Shown here piece by piece: positions 46,807 through 57,034 of a stretch of DNA of 64,000 nt; position 1 is the stretch's first letter, and each line of letters begins with the position of its first letter. The DNA is from Stenotrophomonas sp. 57. GTDB taxonomy: Bacteria; Pseudomonadota; Gammaproteobacteria; Xanthomonadales; Xanthomonadaceae. Position numbers and translations under genes: made by a program. Below the pieces are notes generated by a model that was not told the DNA's origin, searched no databases, and worked only from the letters and a program-made list of their open reading frames with translations. The stretch is taken from assembly GCF_030291075.1 (NCBI RefSeq), contig NZ_CP127407.1:3222001-3286000 (forward strand). The letters run 5' to 3'.

Positions 46807-49184
46807 CGGAGTACGGTGAACCGCACCTGCGTCCACGCGCCATCAGCGGCCAACGCAGTCAGGGTGTGCGCGCCCGGTTCGGCGAACTCGCGCTGCATCA
46901 GCTGCGCCCCACGGGTCTGCGCGATCCAGCGACCATCCAGCAACCAGTCCACAGTCTGCTCGCTGCCCAGCGCGCGCAGCTGCAGGCGTACGCCATGTTC
47001 GGAGTTGGGTGCGCGCGCCAGTGCGGCACCATCATTGAGGCCATCAATGTGCAACGCGACGCTGGCCTCGCGTCCATCATCACGGCAATCCGGCGACAGC
47101 GCGGGCAGCTGCGAGGCCTCGCGTGTGGCCTTGGGCAGCCACGGTGACAGCAACGCCGGCCAGCGCGCGATCTCACGCGCGACTTCGTCGTGCGGCAAGC
47201 GGCAATCGGCCGACACGCGCAGCCCGGTATGCGCGTCGGCAAGGTAGCGCTGCCGGCCTGGCTGCCAGCGCCGCGCCTCGCGTTCAGGGAAGGTCGGCGG
47301 TGCTGCGCCATCCAGCAGGTACGCTGACATCCGCCGCTGGCACAGTGCCGCTGGCAGCCCTTCCGCACGTTCGCCGGTGGGCCAGCAGACATCCTCCTGG
47401 CTGACAGTGGCCGGCATCGGCGCGGCCGCCGAATCGCCGCGCTGGCGCGGCAGGCTGTCCACCACTTCAAACATCAGTGGCAATGCGGTGACCGCACCGT
47501 ACTGGCCCGGCAGTGGCGTGCCATCCGGCCGGCCTACCCACACGCCCACGGTGTAGTGTCGGGTACTGCCGATGGCCCATGCATCGCGGTACCCGTAACT
47601 GGTGCCAGTCTTCCACGCCACGCGCGGGCGGCCACCGACATCGAAGGTTCCCATGCTGTACCCCGGGCGTGGATTCGACTCCAGCATCTCGCGCACGATC
47701 CAGCTGGCACCCGGCGAGGCCAGGCGCCGCTCGATCATCGGCTCGTCATCGGAGTAGCGCACGCGCCCGGCGATGCCATTGCGGTTGAGTGCAGCGAATG
47801 CACCGACCAGGTCTTCCAGCCGCGCACCGGTACCCCCCAGAATCAGCGACAGGTTGGGCGTGCTGCCCGGCGGGAAGCGCAGCTGGATGCCGGCGTGCGA
47901 CAGCCGCGCAGCAAAGCGCGCCGCACCGACCCGCTGCAGCAGGTCCACCGAGGGCACGTTGAGCGACAGGCGCAACGCACTGGAAGCGCCGATCGGACCG
48001 TTGAAGGCCATGTCGAAGTTGCCAGGGCGGTAGCTACCGAAACTCTGCGGCGCATCGACCAGCAGGCTTTCCGAATGGATCAGGCCATCGTCCAGCGCCA
48101 TCGCATACAGGAACGGCTTGAGCGTGGACCCCGGCGAGCGCCAGGCCTGCACCATGTCGACGTGACCCAGCCGCTGGCGATCGCCGAACGCCAGCGTGCC
48201 GACGTAGGCACGCGCCTGCAGGGTCTGGTTGTCGACCACCAGCAGCGCGGCCGAGGTGCGTTCGGGCAGCGTCGAGAAGTAGCTGGCCACGCGTTCCTCC
48301 AGCGTGCGCTGCAGCCCAATGTCGATACTGCTCTGGATGCGTGCCTGGCCCGGATGCGCCGAATGCAGGCGCTGCGCCAGCAACGCGGCGTGCAGCGGCG
48401 GACGCAGCGAGCGTGCCACCACGTTCTCGATGCGCGCGTCGTCCACCTCTCCCGGTGTCCACGCGCCCAGTTCGGCCATGCGTGACAGCACCTTGTCGCG
48501 CGCTTTCTGCGCCGCTTCCGGATGACGGTCCGGGCGCAGCCGGCTCGGCGCCTGCGGCAGCACCGCCAGCAGCGCGGCCTCGGCATGCGACAGCTGCGCC
48601 GCCGGCTTGCCCAGATAGGCCCAGCTGGCCGCTTCCACGCCTTCAATGGTGCCGCCGTACGGCGCGCGCTCCAGGTACAGGGCCAGGATCTGCCGCTTGC
48701 TCAGGTGCACTTCCAGCTGCACCGCGCGCAGCATCTGCTTGAGCTTGCCCCACGGCGTACGCGTATGCGGGTCGAGGATGCGCGCGACCTGCATGGTCAG
48801 GGTCGAGCCACCGGACACGATGCGGCCGCCGCGCAGCAGCTGGCCGCTTGCCCGCAGGATCGCCAGCGGATTGATGCCCGGATGATTCCAGAACCAGCGG
48901 TCTTCGTAGGTCAGCAGCGCCTGCAGGTACAGCGGCGACACGCTGTCGATCGAGGCCGGATAGCGCCACACGCCCTCGGCATCGGCGAACGCGCGCAGCG
49001 GCGTGCCGTCCGCCGACACCACCAGAGTGCTGGTGTCGCGCTGCTTCGGCAAGGGCGGCGGGAAGGCGAAATCCAGCACCAGCAGCAGCGCCAGCAGCGC
49101 CGCGGTACCCCAGCGCAGCCACGGCCACAGCGGCTGCAGCCGGCGGCGCAGGGCCGCCAGCCGGTTTTTCATTGCGTCTTTCAT
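46803..49184 (-). CDS. pbpC: Penicillin-binding protein 1C
   Basis: 793-residue class A penicillin-binding protein. Membrane anchor about 25-47. Glycosyltransferase domain with EDRWFWNHPGINP and GGSTLTMQ; transpeptidase domain with SPGSTLKP (S-x2-K), SLN (S-x-N) and KTGTS; C-terminal BiPBP_C domain from about 700. It differs from PBP1A/1B in linkage to the macroglobulin gene yfhM, which lies just upstream (49 bases), the conserved pbpC-yfhM pairing. Start choice is between ATG 49184 and 49172; both have weak ribosome sites. The stop codon lies within a SMAG repeat. Confidence 0.93.
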   Translation of the reverse strand: MKDAMKNRLAALRRRLQPLWPWLRWGTAALLALLLVLDFAFPPPLPKQRDTSTLVVSADGTPLRAFADAEGVWRYPASIDSVSPLYLQALLTYEDRWFWNHPGINPLAILRASGQLLRGGRIVSGGSTLTMQVARILDPHTRTPWGKLKQMLRAVQLEVHLSKRQILALYLERAPYGGTIEGVEAASWAYLGKPAAQLSHAEAALLAVLPQAPSRLRPDRHPEAAQKARDKVLSRMAELGAWTPGEVDDARIENVVARSLRPPLHAALLAQRLHSAHPGQARIQSSIDIGLQRTLEERVASYFSTLPERTSAALLVVDNQTLQARAYVGTLAFGDRQRLGHVDMVQAWRSPGSTLKPFLYAMALDDGLIHSESLLVDAPQSFGSYRPGNFDMAFNGPIGASSALRLSLNVPSVDLLQRVGAARFAARLSHAGIQLRFPPGSTPNLSLILGGTGARLEDLVGAFAALNRNGIAGRVRYSDDEPMIERRLASPGASWIVREMLESNPRPGYSMGTFDVGGRPRVAWKTGTSYGYRDAWAIGSTRHYTVGVWVGRPDGTPLPGQYGAVTALPLMFEVVDSLPRQRGDSAAAPMPATVSQEDVCWPTGERAEGLPAALCQRRMSAYLLDGAAPPTFPEREARRWQPGRQRYLADAHTGLRVSADCRLPHDEVAREIARWPALLSPWLPKATREASQLPALSPDCRDDGREASVALHIDGLNDGAALARAPNSEHGVRLQLRALGSEQTVDWLLDGRWIAQTRGAQLMQREFAEPGAHTLTALAADGAWTQVRFTVLR

Positions 49185-49233
49185 CGCACATTGCCCGCAG
49201 GACGGGCCGCGCCTGCGCGGCCCATCCGTGGGA

Positions 49234-52200
49234 TCACGGCTGCACCACCGTGATCGTGGTCGGGTTGCTGCGGCCAACGCCACGCAGCTGCGGCCGGTAC
49301 ATGTCCTCCACCTGCGGCGGCGGCACCGAGTAGGTACCCGGGGTCACCGCACGCACCAGGTAGAACACGTTGGCCTTGCTGCCACGCGACAGTTTCAGCG
49401 CGGCCACGTAGCGATCGTCGCGGAACTCTTCGTGCTTGGTATCGGCCGCTTCACTGCGGTCGCTGATGGTGATGCCATCGACCACCACGTCGGCCCACTG
49501 CTTGGCATCACCGAGGTTGAAGTTCTCGATCTCCAGGCCCGCCGGCAGCAGGTCGGTCAGCAGCGCATCCGGCATGGTGGTGTCGGCAGTGACGGTCACG
49601 CGCACGATCAGCGCTTCGCCTTCCTTCAGCGGGCGCGGCGTCCACGGCTTGCCATCGGTGCCGAAGTAGCTGCGTTCAACACCCAGCACACTGTTGTCCG
49701 GCGCCGGTGCGCTGCGCGGGATGCCGGCCACGTCGATGCTGGCAAACATCGGCGGCTGGCCCTGCGGGGTGAAGCGCACGCCGCTGGCCAGTTCGCTGGC
49801 GCTGAAGTTGCGGCCGAACAGTTTGCGCTCGCCGATGGCTTCGCTGTTGGCGCCGATCACCAGCTCACCGGCCACCAGCGCCTTCTGATTGGCAGCAAGC
49901 GCCTTGCCGAGGCGGGCGATCGCCATCTGTTCCTGCGTGCTCAGCCACATCCAGCCGGCATTGCGGCGCGCATCCAGGCCACGGCCGAGATCGACAGCAC
50001 GCGCGTCCCAGGCGGGCTTGGCCAGCTTGTTCTCGTGCGTCAGCGCGATCATCAGTGCGTCATCGCGGATCGCGCTGCCGTAGTCGCCGAAGTACGACGG
50101 GCGCTCGCTGCTGGACTTGGCGAACGCCGCCGCCAGTGCCGCCTGGCCACGCTTGGCATCGCCCTGCAGCGACAGCGCCACCCCCAGATGGACCAGCGAC
50201 AGGCCACCAACCGCCTTGCTGCGCTCGTTGTCGTACAGCGTGCGCAGGGTGCCCAGCGGTGCGCGGTTGACCCGCGCCAGCACGTAACCCGAATACGCCT
50301 GGTTGGCGAACTTCAGCTTCTCGCGGTCATCCTGGCCGTAGAACTGGTTGCCGCCGGACAGCAGATCCTCGCTCAGGCGGTTGAGCGCCTTCTGCAGCAC
50401 GTTGTCGGGCACGGCGAAGCCGGCGTCCTTGGCATCGAGCAGGAACTCGGTGATGTACGGGGTCAGCCACGGGTTCACGTAACCGTCGTCACCCCACATC
50501 GAGAAGTTGCCATTGGCTACCTGCATCGACGCCAACCGACCAAACGCGCCTTCCATGCGTTCGCGGCGTGTCTTGGCATCCAGACCATCGGCGCCAAGCA
50601 TCGACGACGTCGCCTGGTCCAGGATCAGCGCGGCGTAGCCCTTGCTGGTGGTCTGCTCGGCACAGCCGTAGGGGTAGTTCAACGCGCCCTGCAGGGCACT
50701 GGCGAACGGAATCGGCGGCAACGGGCTGACCAGCAGCCGTGCGTTCACCGACTCGGACATCAGGCCCTCGGTCAGGCTGTTGTCGAGGCTGACCGCCGCC
50801 AGCGGATCCAGCGTGCGCACCTGGGAACGCAGCACCTGCGGCCACGCAGCACGCACCGGCAGGTCGTAACGGCGGTCGGCCTTGAAGCCGTTGCCGTCCA
50901 CGCGCACCCGCACCTTGGCCACGCTGTGGCCCTCGCGTGCGGACAACGGGAAGCTCAACGTGGTCTTGGCATCGGCATTCAACTGCACGCTGCGGCTGCC
51001 CTCGCCCAGGTTCAGCGGGCCCTCGCTTTCCACCTTCACGTTGAACTGGCCCGGCTTGCCGGTGAAGTTCTGCACGTCCAGGGTCACGGTGCTGCGGTCG
51101 CCCGGGGCCAGCACGCGCGGCATGCTGGCTTCGGCCAGGATCGGCGCACGCACGATGGTTTCCACGTCGCGCTTGCCGTACTGGTCATCGCTGTAGACCA
51201 GCGCCGACACGCGCAGTGTACCGTTGAAGTCCGGCACCTTCAGGCGGATGCGGGCATTGCCCTTGGCATCCAGCGGCACCGGGCCGGAGAACAGGTCCAC
51301 GGTCTGCACGCGCGCGGTCGGGCGCTTGGCCTGCGGCAACGCCTGCAGCGCCATGTCGCCACCGAACTTCAGCTTGCCGCTGCTGCCGTCGAAGCTCTCG
51401 ATGACCCGGCTGTAGATGTCGTAGGCATCGATGCCGAGGCGACGCTGGGCGAAGAAGTGCGCACCGGCGTCGGGCACCGGGAAGCGGGTGATGTTGAGGA
51501 TGCCCACGTCCACCGCCGAGACGGTGACGTGCGCCATCTTGCCGGCCAACTGTGGTGCGCTGACCGTCACCGGCAGATCCTGCTCCGGGCGCATCTGCTT
51601 GGGCGCGGCCAGGCCGACGGCCACGGTGCGGCCCTTGCGGTCCATCGGCACATGCACCACGCCCACGGCACGGGCCGGCGTAATCTTGCTCGGCGCGCTG
51701 CCGCCCCGGAACACCAGCGCAGTGATGTAGACGTCGTGGCGTTCCCAGTCAGCGGTGACCGGAATCTTGAAGGTCGAACCCGGCTTGGCCTCGATGTCCT
51801 GCACGTACAGCATGCGGTCGGTCTCGACCATCAGGATGCCCTTGCCGGCATGCGGCGGGGTCACCGTCACCTCCAGCGTGTCACCGGCCTTGTAGCCGGT
51901 CTTGTCCAGGCCCAGCTTGACCTTGTCCGGGCGTGCATCCAGGCCCCGGTTGTCATCACCCCAGCTCCAGCCGGCGCGGAACGGATAGCGGCTGGTCAGG
52001 CCGGTGGACGGATCGAACACGTCCACCCGGTACTCGCCCCACTCCACCGGCACATCGAAGGCCACCGCGCTGCCGCCGGCATCGACGGTGCGCGTTTCCT
52101 TGTTCTCGAAACGGCGGGTGAAGTCGTAGTCCCAGCGATTGTCGTTGAAGGTCCAGTGGTAATCGCGCAGTTCGCGCACCAGGGTGATCTTCAAGCCCTT

Positions 52201-54141
52201 GGCCGGCTGCGGCTTGCCCGCTGCATCCACGCGCATCAGCTCGAAGCGCGCATTGCCGTTGGCATCGGCACCGTCTTCGGGATTGAACAGCGGGCGCACG
52301 CCCACCAGCGCATTGGCCGGCCACATCACCCGCTTCAGGGTGCGGGTGACGGTACGGCCGCCGGTCTCGTACAGGCTGCCGGACAGCACCACCGCGATCG
52401 GCGCCTTGGCCTTGGCGGCCTCTTCCGGCAGGGCCACGTCCTCGCGCAACTGGCCGTTGGCCGGCAGCGTGGTGTCGATCACGTCCTTGGCTTCGCGCGG
52501 CAGCTGCAGGGTCGGGTCGCCGAAGAAGTAGCCCGGCAGGCCCTCCACCGGCTGCTGCTCGGCCGCCACTGCCATGCGCGCGGTGAAGCGGTTGCCATCG
52601 GCCGGCGCACCATACAGATAGGCGCCATTGGCCTGCAGGCGCAGCTCCTCGCCCGGCTTCAGCGTCTTCTGCGCGCTGTCCAGGTCCAGCTTCATGCGCT
52701 CGGGCAGGAACTCCTCGATACGCAGGGTCATGCCCTGGATCGCTTCCTTGCTGGCCGGTTCGGTGCGGAACTCGACCTGCCAGCGCCCGGTCGGCGCCTC
52801 GGCGGGGATCACCTGCTCGAAGTTGATGTAGCCCTGGTCGCCCGGCTGCAGGCGCGTCTCGCGGAAGGTCTTGCCGTCGGGCTGCTTCAGGCGCAGGAAC
52901 ACCGGTTGCGCCTTGACCGGCTTGCCATCGTTGTCACGCAGCAGCGCGGACAGGCGCACGGTCTCGCCCGGGCGGTACAGGTCGCGGCCGGACCAGGCGT
53001 AGACGTCGAACCAGGCATTGTCACGGCCGGCCACGGCGAACTCGCTCAGGTCCAGCGCCGGCTGGTTGAACGGCAGGAAGCTGGTGTCCTTGCCGCTGCT
53101 GGCGACCAGCACGTGGGTGGCGTCCAGGGTGTAGTTCAGCAGTGCGTTGCCATTGCCATCCGTGCTGCCCTTCAGCACCACCTCGCCCTTGGCGTCGAGC
53201 ACGCGCAGGTCGATGCCCTTCAGCGGCGCGCCGTCCTTCAGGCCGGCGGTGTGCACGAACAGCTTGTCCTTGTACGCACGGGTATGCAGGCCGATGTCAC
53301 TGACCGAGAAGAACGCGGTATCGAACTCGCCCTCGTAGTCACCGGTGCGCTTGAGCAGGGCGAAGTACAGTCCCGGCTCCTGCAGTTCCTTGATGTCCTG
53401 GGTCGGCAGGTAGGTCAGCACCCGCTCGTTCTGCTTGCCGCCAAGGATGAAGCGGTTGACGTAGACCGGCTCGGCCAGCTTGTTGATCGGGGTGCGCTCG
53501 TAGTCGCTGCTCAGCTCCCAGCTGCCGCGGCGGCCACCGCGCTGGTACTGGCTGAAGAAGGTTGGCAGGTCCTTCTCGCGCACGCGCAGGAACTCGACGT
53601 CGACCTCCGGCACGTTCACCGACACCACCGGCAGGCCACGGCTGTCCTTGGCGGGCAGCACGCTGCCCTGCGAAGCGAAACCGACCACCGGCTTCAGCTC
53701 GCCGCTGAACACCTTCTGCTTCAGTTCCTTGCCCAGGCGGCTGCCATCGGCGGCCAGCAGGTCCGGCGAGACCACCAGGCTGAACTCCTTGCCGGCCTCA
53801 ACGAACGGGTAGCGCAGGGTCAGGCCGTCATCGGACAGCGTCCAGCTGCTGTCGTCGGTGCCGACCTTTTCCTCGAAGCGCACCAGCGTGTCGAAGTCCT
53901 GGGTGCCGACCAGCGGGCGCGAGAACTCCAGCGCCAGCGACAGGCCGTCATTCTTCTGGTCCGGGTAGGCGCGCAGCAGGGTGAACTCCTTCACCTGTTC
54001 GGCCTTGGTGGTGATCGCTTCACCACTGGCCTTGGGCAGCTGCCCGCTGTCGTTGCGGCAGCCGGCCAGGCCCAGCAACAGGCCTCCTGCCAGTACCGCC
54101 GCCGCCCATCCCCACCGCTTCCGCCGTGCCGGACCGCTCAT
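49234..54141 (-). CDS. yfhM: Bacterial alpha-2-macroglobulin (lipoprotein protease inhibitor)
   Basis: 1635-residue periplasmic lipoprotein (lipobox LLGLAGC, Cys near 28) that traps attacking proteases. An MG-domain array fills the first 900 residues. The thioester motif CAEQ is intact (Cys1160-Gln1163 in YGCAEQTT), the terpenoid-cyclase-like thioester domain follows to about 1450 and the receptor-like domain ends the protein. It works with PBP1C: the macroglobulin guards the envelope while the penicillin-binding protein repairs it (established for the pair). First gene of the two. Confidence 0.95.
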   Translation of the reverse strand: MSGPARRKRWGWAAAVLAGGLLLGLAGCRNDSGQLPKASGEAITTKAEQVKEFTLLRAYPDQKNDGLSLALEFSRPLVGTQDFDTLVRFEEKVGTDDSSWTLSDDGLTLRYPFVEAGKEFSLVVSPDLLAADGSRLGKELKQKVFSGELKPVVGFASQGSVLPAKDSRGLPVVSVNVPEVDVEFLRVREKDLPTFFSQYQRGGRRGSWELSSDYERTPINKLAEPVYVNRFILGGKQNERVLTYLPTQDIKELQEPGLYFALLKRTGDYEGEFDTAFFSVSDIGLHTRAYKDKLFVHTAGLKDGAPLKGIDLRVLDAKGEVVLKGSTDGNGNALLNYTLDATHVLVASSGKDTSFLPFNQPALDLSEFAVAGRDNAWFDVYAWSGRDLYRPGETVRLSALLRDNDGKPVKAQPVFLRLKQPDGKTFRETRLQPGDQGYINFEQVIPAEAPTGRWQVEFRTEPASKEAIQGMTLRIEEFLPERMKLDLDSAQKTLKPGEELRLQANGAYLYGAPADGNRFTARMAVAAEQQPVEGLPGYFFGDPTLQLPREAKDVIDTTLPANGQLREDVALPEEAAKAKAPIAVVLSGSLYETGGRTVTRTLKRVMWPANALVGVRPLFNPEDGADANGNARFELMRVDAAGKPQPAKGLKITLVRELRDYHWTFNDNRWDYDFTRRFENKETRTVDAGGSAVAFDVPVEWGEYRVDVFDPSTGLTSRYPFRAGWSWGDDNRGLDARPDKVKLGLDKTGYKAGDTLEVTVTPPHAGKGILMVETDRMLYVQDIEAKPGSTFKIPVTADWERHDVYITALVFRGGSAPSKITPARAVGVVHVPMDRKGRTVAVGLAAPKQMRPEQDLPVTVSAPQLAGKMAHVTVSAVDVGILNITRFPVPDAGAHFFAQRRLGIDAYDIYSRVIESFDGSSGKLKFGGDMALQALPQAKRPTARVQTVDLFSGPVPLDAKGNARIRLKVPDFNGTLRVSALVYSDDQYGKRDVETIVRAPILAEASMPRVLAPGDRSTVTLDVQNFTGKPGQFNVKVESEGPLNLGEGSRSVQLNADAKTTLSFPLSAREGHSVAKVRVRVDGNGFKADRRYDLPVRAAWPQVLRSQVRTLDPLAAVSLDNSLTEGLMSESVNARLLVSPLPPIPFASALQGALNYPYGCAEQTTSKGYAALILDQATSSMLGADGLDAKTRRERMEGAFGRLASMQVANGNFSMWGDDGYVNPWLTPYITEFLLDAKDAGFAVPDNVLQKALNRLSEDLLSGGNQFYGQDDREKLKFANQAYSGYVLARVNRAPLGTLRTLYDNERSKAVGGLSLVHLGVALSLQGDAKRGQAALAAAFAKSSSERPSYFGDYGSAIRDDALMIALTHENKLAKPAWDARAVDLGRGLDARRNAGWMWLSTQEQMAIARLGKALAANQKALVAGELVIGANSEAIGERKLFGRNFSASELASGVRFTPQGQPPMFASIDVAGIPRSAPAPDNSVLGVERSYFGTDGKPWTPRPLKEGEALIVRVTVTADTTMPDALLTDLLPAGLEIENFNLGDAKQWADVVVDGITISDRSEAADTKHEEFRDDRYVAALKLSRGSKANVFYLVRAVTPGTYSVPPPQVEDMYRPQLRGVGRSNPTTITVVQP

Positions 54142-54180
54142 GTCGTCACTCCTTGATCGAAGTGGCCATTATAGGCAGGC

Positions 54181-54248
54181 CGCGTCAAGGTGTTGACGCG
54201 GATTCGGCAGGAATGCATCGGGGCAGTAGCGCCGGGCCATGCCCGGCG
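54181..54248. repeat. Hairpin and single SMAG monomer between prpD and yfhM
   Basis: CGCGTCAA-GGTG-TTGACGCG (54181-54200), then a GTAG-headed monomer (54226-54248: GCCGGGC-CAT-GCCCGGC). The first could terminate the prp transcript. Confidence 0.6.
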
Positions 54249-54272
54249 GGCCGGTCCCCAGCCAAGCGCTCC

Positions 54273-55733
54273 CTACCCTGGCAGGAACAGGTCCACGTAA
54301 TCGGTCACCGGCATCGCCGCCAGCGCCACCGGATCCAGCGATGCCGCCAGGATGCGCTGCTGCTGGGTGGTCGGGAAGCGGTGGGCCAGGTGCCGGCGGA
54401 ACTTGTCCATCAGCAACGGAATGCCTTCGGCGCGGCGACGGGCGTGGCCCAGCGGGTATTCCACCAGTACCTCGGTCAGCTCAGTGCCGTCGCTGAAGCG
54501 CACGCTCAGGCCGTTGGCGATGCTGCGCTTGTCCGGGTCCAGGTAATCGGCGCTGAGCTGCGGATCCTCATGACAGGCCATCTTCGCGCGCAGTGCGTCG
54601 ATGCGCGGGTCGGCGGCGACGTCATCCTCGTAGTCCTCCGCCGTCAACCGCCCGTGCAGCAACGCGATGGCCACCATGTACTGCACGCAGTGGTCGCGGT
54701 CGGCCGGGTTGTGCAGCGGGCCCTGCTTGTCGATGATGCGGATGCAGGCTTCCTGGGTCCGGATCGCGATATGCGCGATGTCTTCGACCCGTCGCCCCAT
54801 CGCGCGCAGCTGCTGGTGCAGCCTGATCGCTGCCTCCACCGCAGTCTGGCCGTGGAACTCGGCCGGATAGCTGATCTTGAACAGCACGTTCTCCATCACA
54901 TAGCTGCCCAGCGGCCGCCCCAGCGTCAACGCCTGACCGCGCATGGATACGGCCTCGAAACCCCAGGTCGGTGCACTCAATACGCTGGGATAGCCCATCT
55001 CGCCGCTGGCCGCCATCAGCGCCAGGCGCACGCCTCGACTCGTCGCATCACCGGCCGCCCAGCTCTTGCGCGAACCGGTGTTCGGCGCGTGCCGGTAGGT
55101 GCGCAGCGCCTGGCCATCGACCCAGGCCAGTGACAGTGCATTGAGCATGCGCTCGCGGTCCAGACCGAGCAGCTGCGAGACCACCGCAGTGGTGGCGACC
55201 TTGACCAGCACCACGTGGTCCAGCCCGACCCGGTTGAAGGAATTCTGCAGCGCCAGCACGCCCTGGATCTCGTGCGCCTTGATCATCGCCAGCAGCACGT
55301 CGTGCACGGTCGGCGGCGGGCGACGCAGGGCCGGCGCGTTGCGCCCCAGCCAGTCGCAGACGGCCAGGATGCCGCCGAGATTATCGGAAGGATGGCCCCA
55401 CTCGGCGGCCAGCCAGGTATCGTTGAAGTCGAGCCAGCGCACCATTGCGCCGATGTTGAAGGCGGCCTGCACAGGGTCCAGCACGTAATGCGTGCCGGGC
55501 ACGCGCGCGCCATTGACCACGCTGATGCCAGGCACCAGCGGCCCGAGCAACTTGCTGCAGGTCGGGAAGGACAGCGCCTCCAGCCCGCAACCGAGCGTGT
55601 CGAGCAAGCAATGGTGTGCGGTCTGGAAGGCCAGCGGCGAGTCGATGCGGGCGTCGCGTACGTAATCGACGATGTCCACCAGCAGCGCATCCCACGCTGC
55701 ACGTTCGTTGGATGGGGTGTGGCTGTCGGGCAT
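54273..55733 (-). CDS. prpD: 2-Methylcitrate dehydratase PrpD
   Basis: 486 residues of the MmgE/PrpD family. It dehydrates 2-methylcitrate in propionate breakdown. Typical stretches are [12 protein letters not shown] near 60, [22 protein letters not shown] near 115 and [17 protein letters not shown] near 300. AcnD and PrpF are also in this operon and can do the dehydration by another route, so PrpD may be supplementary. It starts at ATG 55733 ([13 protein letters not shown]). Last gene of prpB-prpC-acnD-prpF-prpD. Confidence 0.93.
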   Translation of the reverse strand: MPDSHTPSNERAAWDALLVDIVDYVRDARIDSPLAFQTAHHCLLDTLGCGLEALSFPTCSKLLGPLVPGISVVNGARVPGTHYVLDPVQAAFNIGAMVRWLDFNDTWLAAEWGHPSDNLGGILAVCDWLGRNAPALRRPPPTVHDVLLAMIKAHEIQGVLALQNSFNRVGLDHVVLVKVATTAVVSQLLGLDRERMLNALSLAWVDGQALRTYRHAPNTGSRKSWAAGDATSRGVRLALMAASGEMGYPSVLSAPTWGFEAVSMRGQALTLGRPLGSYVMENVLFKISYPAEFHGQTAVEAAIRLHQQLRAMGRRVEDIAHIAIRTQEACIRIIDKQGPLHNPADRDHCVQYMVAIALLHGRLTAEDYEDDVAADPRIDALRAKMACHEDPQLSADYLDPDKRSIANGLSVRFSDGTELTEVLVEYPLGHARRRAEGIPLLMDKFRRHLAHRFPTTQQQRILAASLDPVALAAMPVTDYVDLFLPG

Positions 55734-55753
55734 CGCAGGTCTCCTCGTCGGGG

Positions 55754-55798
55754 GTGCACGGTTGCCCGTGCACCGTGCCAATCAAGGTTGGCATCTAC
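55754..55798. repeat. Hairpin plus SMAG monomer between prpF and prpD
   Basis: GTGCACGG-TTGC-CCGTGCAC (55754-55773), then a SMAG monomer (55775-55798) ending CTAC. Both lie in the 72-base intergenic space inside the operon. Confidence 0.65.
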
Positions 55799-55805
55799 CA
55801 GAGCG

Positions 55806-56984
55806 CTATTCGGCCGGCACCCGCACCTTGCCGTCCATCAGCACACGGGCGCTGCGACTCATGATGGCCTTGGTCACCGTCCACTGGCCGTCAACGAGCG
55901 CGGCCTGCGCACCCACGCGCAGCGTGCCGGAGGGATGGCCGAAGGTCACCGCTTCGCGTTCACCACCACCGGCCGCGCGATTGACCAGGGTGCCCGGAAT
56001 CGCCGCCGCGGTACCGATCGCCACGGCGGCAGTGCCCATCATCGCGTGGTGCAGCTTGCCCATCGACAGGGCACGCGCGTGTAGGTCGATGGCCGAGGCC
56101 GGGATGGCCTTGCCGCTGGACGACACGTAGTCCTGCGCCGGCGCCACGAAGGCGACCTTCGGCGTGTGCTGGCGGGTCGCCGCGTCTTCCAGGTTCCTGA
56201 TCAGACCCATGCGCAAGGCGCCGTAGGCGCGGATCTTCTCGAAGCGCTCCAGCGCTGCCTTGTCTTCGTTGATCGCCGGCTGCAGCTCGGTGCCGGTGTA
56301 GCCCAGGTCGGCGGCGTTGAGGAAGATGGTCGGGATGCCGGCCGTGATCATGGTCACCTCGAAGCTGCCCACGCCGGGCACCTCCAGGGTATCGACGAGA
56401 TTGCCGGTCGGGAACATCGCGCCCGCATCGCCGTCATCGGACGGATCGATGAATTCGAGCTGGATCTCGGCAGCCGGGAAGGTCACGCCATCCAGTTCGA
56501 AATCGCCGATTTCCTGCACTTCGCCATCGCGCATCGGCACGTGGGCGATGATGGTCTTGCCGATGTTGGCCTGCCAGATGCGCACGGTGCACAGGCCATC
56601 GCGCGGCACGCGGGCGGGATCGATCAGGCCATTGGCAATCGCGAACGGGCCTACCGCAGTGCTGAGGTTGCCGCAGTTGCCGCTCCAGTCGACGAAAGCG
56701 GTGTCGATCGAGACCTGGCCGTACAGATAGTCCACGTCGTGGTCCTGCACCGAGGCGGTGGAGATGATCACGCACTTGCTGGTGCTGGAGGTGGCGCCGC
56801 CCATGCCGTCGGTCTGCTTGCCATACGGATCGGGCGAACCGATCACGCGCATCAGCAGCGCATCGCGTGCGGCGCCCGGCACCTGCGCGGCTTCGGGCAG
56901 GTCCTGCAGGCGGAAGAACACGCCCTTGCTGGTGCCACCGCGCATGTAGGTGGCGGGAATGCGGAGTTGGGGGAGAAATGCCAT
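55806..56984 (-). CDS. prpF: PrpF, AcnD-accessory isomerase
   Basis: 392 residues of the diaminopimelate-epimerase fold. It isomerises the cis/trans double bond of 2-methylaconitate so that AcnD and aconitase can complete the methylcitrate route. YMRGGTSKGVFF at the N-terminus and DWSGNCGNLSTAVG (catalytic-loop Cys) near 108 are family marks. The ATG at 56984 gives MAFLPQLRIPATYMRGG. It lies between acnD and prpD; a hairpin (57006-57027) with U residues precedes it on the minus strand. Confidence 0.93.
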   Translation of the reverse strand: MAFLPQLRIPATYMRGGTSKGVFFRLQDLPEAAQVPGAARDALLMRVIGSPDPYGKQTDGMGGATSSTSKCVIISTASVQDHDVDYLYGQVSIDTAFVDWSGNCGNLSTAVGPFAIANGLIDPARVPRDGLCTVRIWQANIGKTIIAHVPMRDGEVQEIGDFELDGVTFPAAEIQLEFIDPSDDGDAGAMFPTGNLVDTLEVPGVGSFEVTMITAGIPTIFLNAADLGYTGTELQPAINEDKAALERFEKIRAYGALRMGLIRNLEDAATRQHTPKVAFVAPAQDYVSSSGKAIPASAIDLHARALSMGKLHHAMMGTAAVAIGTAAAIPGTLVNRAAGGGEREAVTFGHPSGTLRVGAQAALVDGQWTVTKAIMSRSARVLMDGKVRVPAE

Positions 56985-57005
56985 GAAAGATCCCTTGCAA
57001 TGAAA

Positions 57006-57027
57006 GACGGCCCGTTGCCGGGCCGTC
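57006..57027 (-). terminator. Hairpin between acnD and prpF
   Basis: 9-bp perfect stem GACGGCCCG/CGGGCCGTC with a GCAA loop on the minus strand, followed by TTTCA. It may reduce transcription into prpF. Confidence 0.5.
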
Positions 57028-57034
57028 GGTTGCG

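Noticed and set aside
49003..54156. 1717-codon open frame on the plus strand
   Set aside because: It is antisense to yfhM, which has a signal peptide, thioester motif and family length. The long frame follows from high GC and third-position bias.
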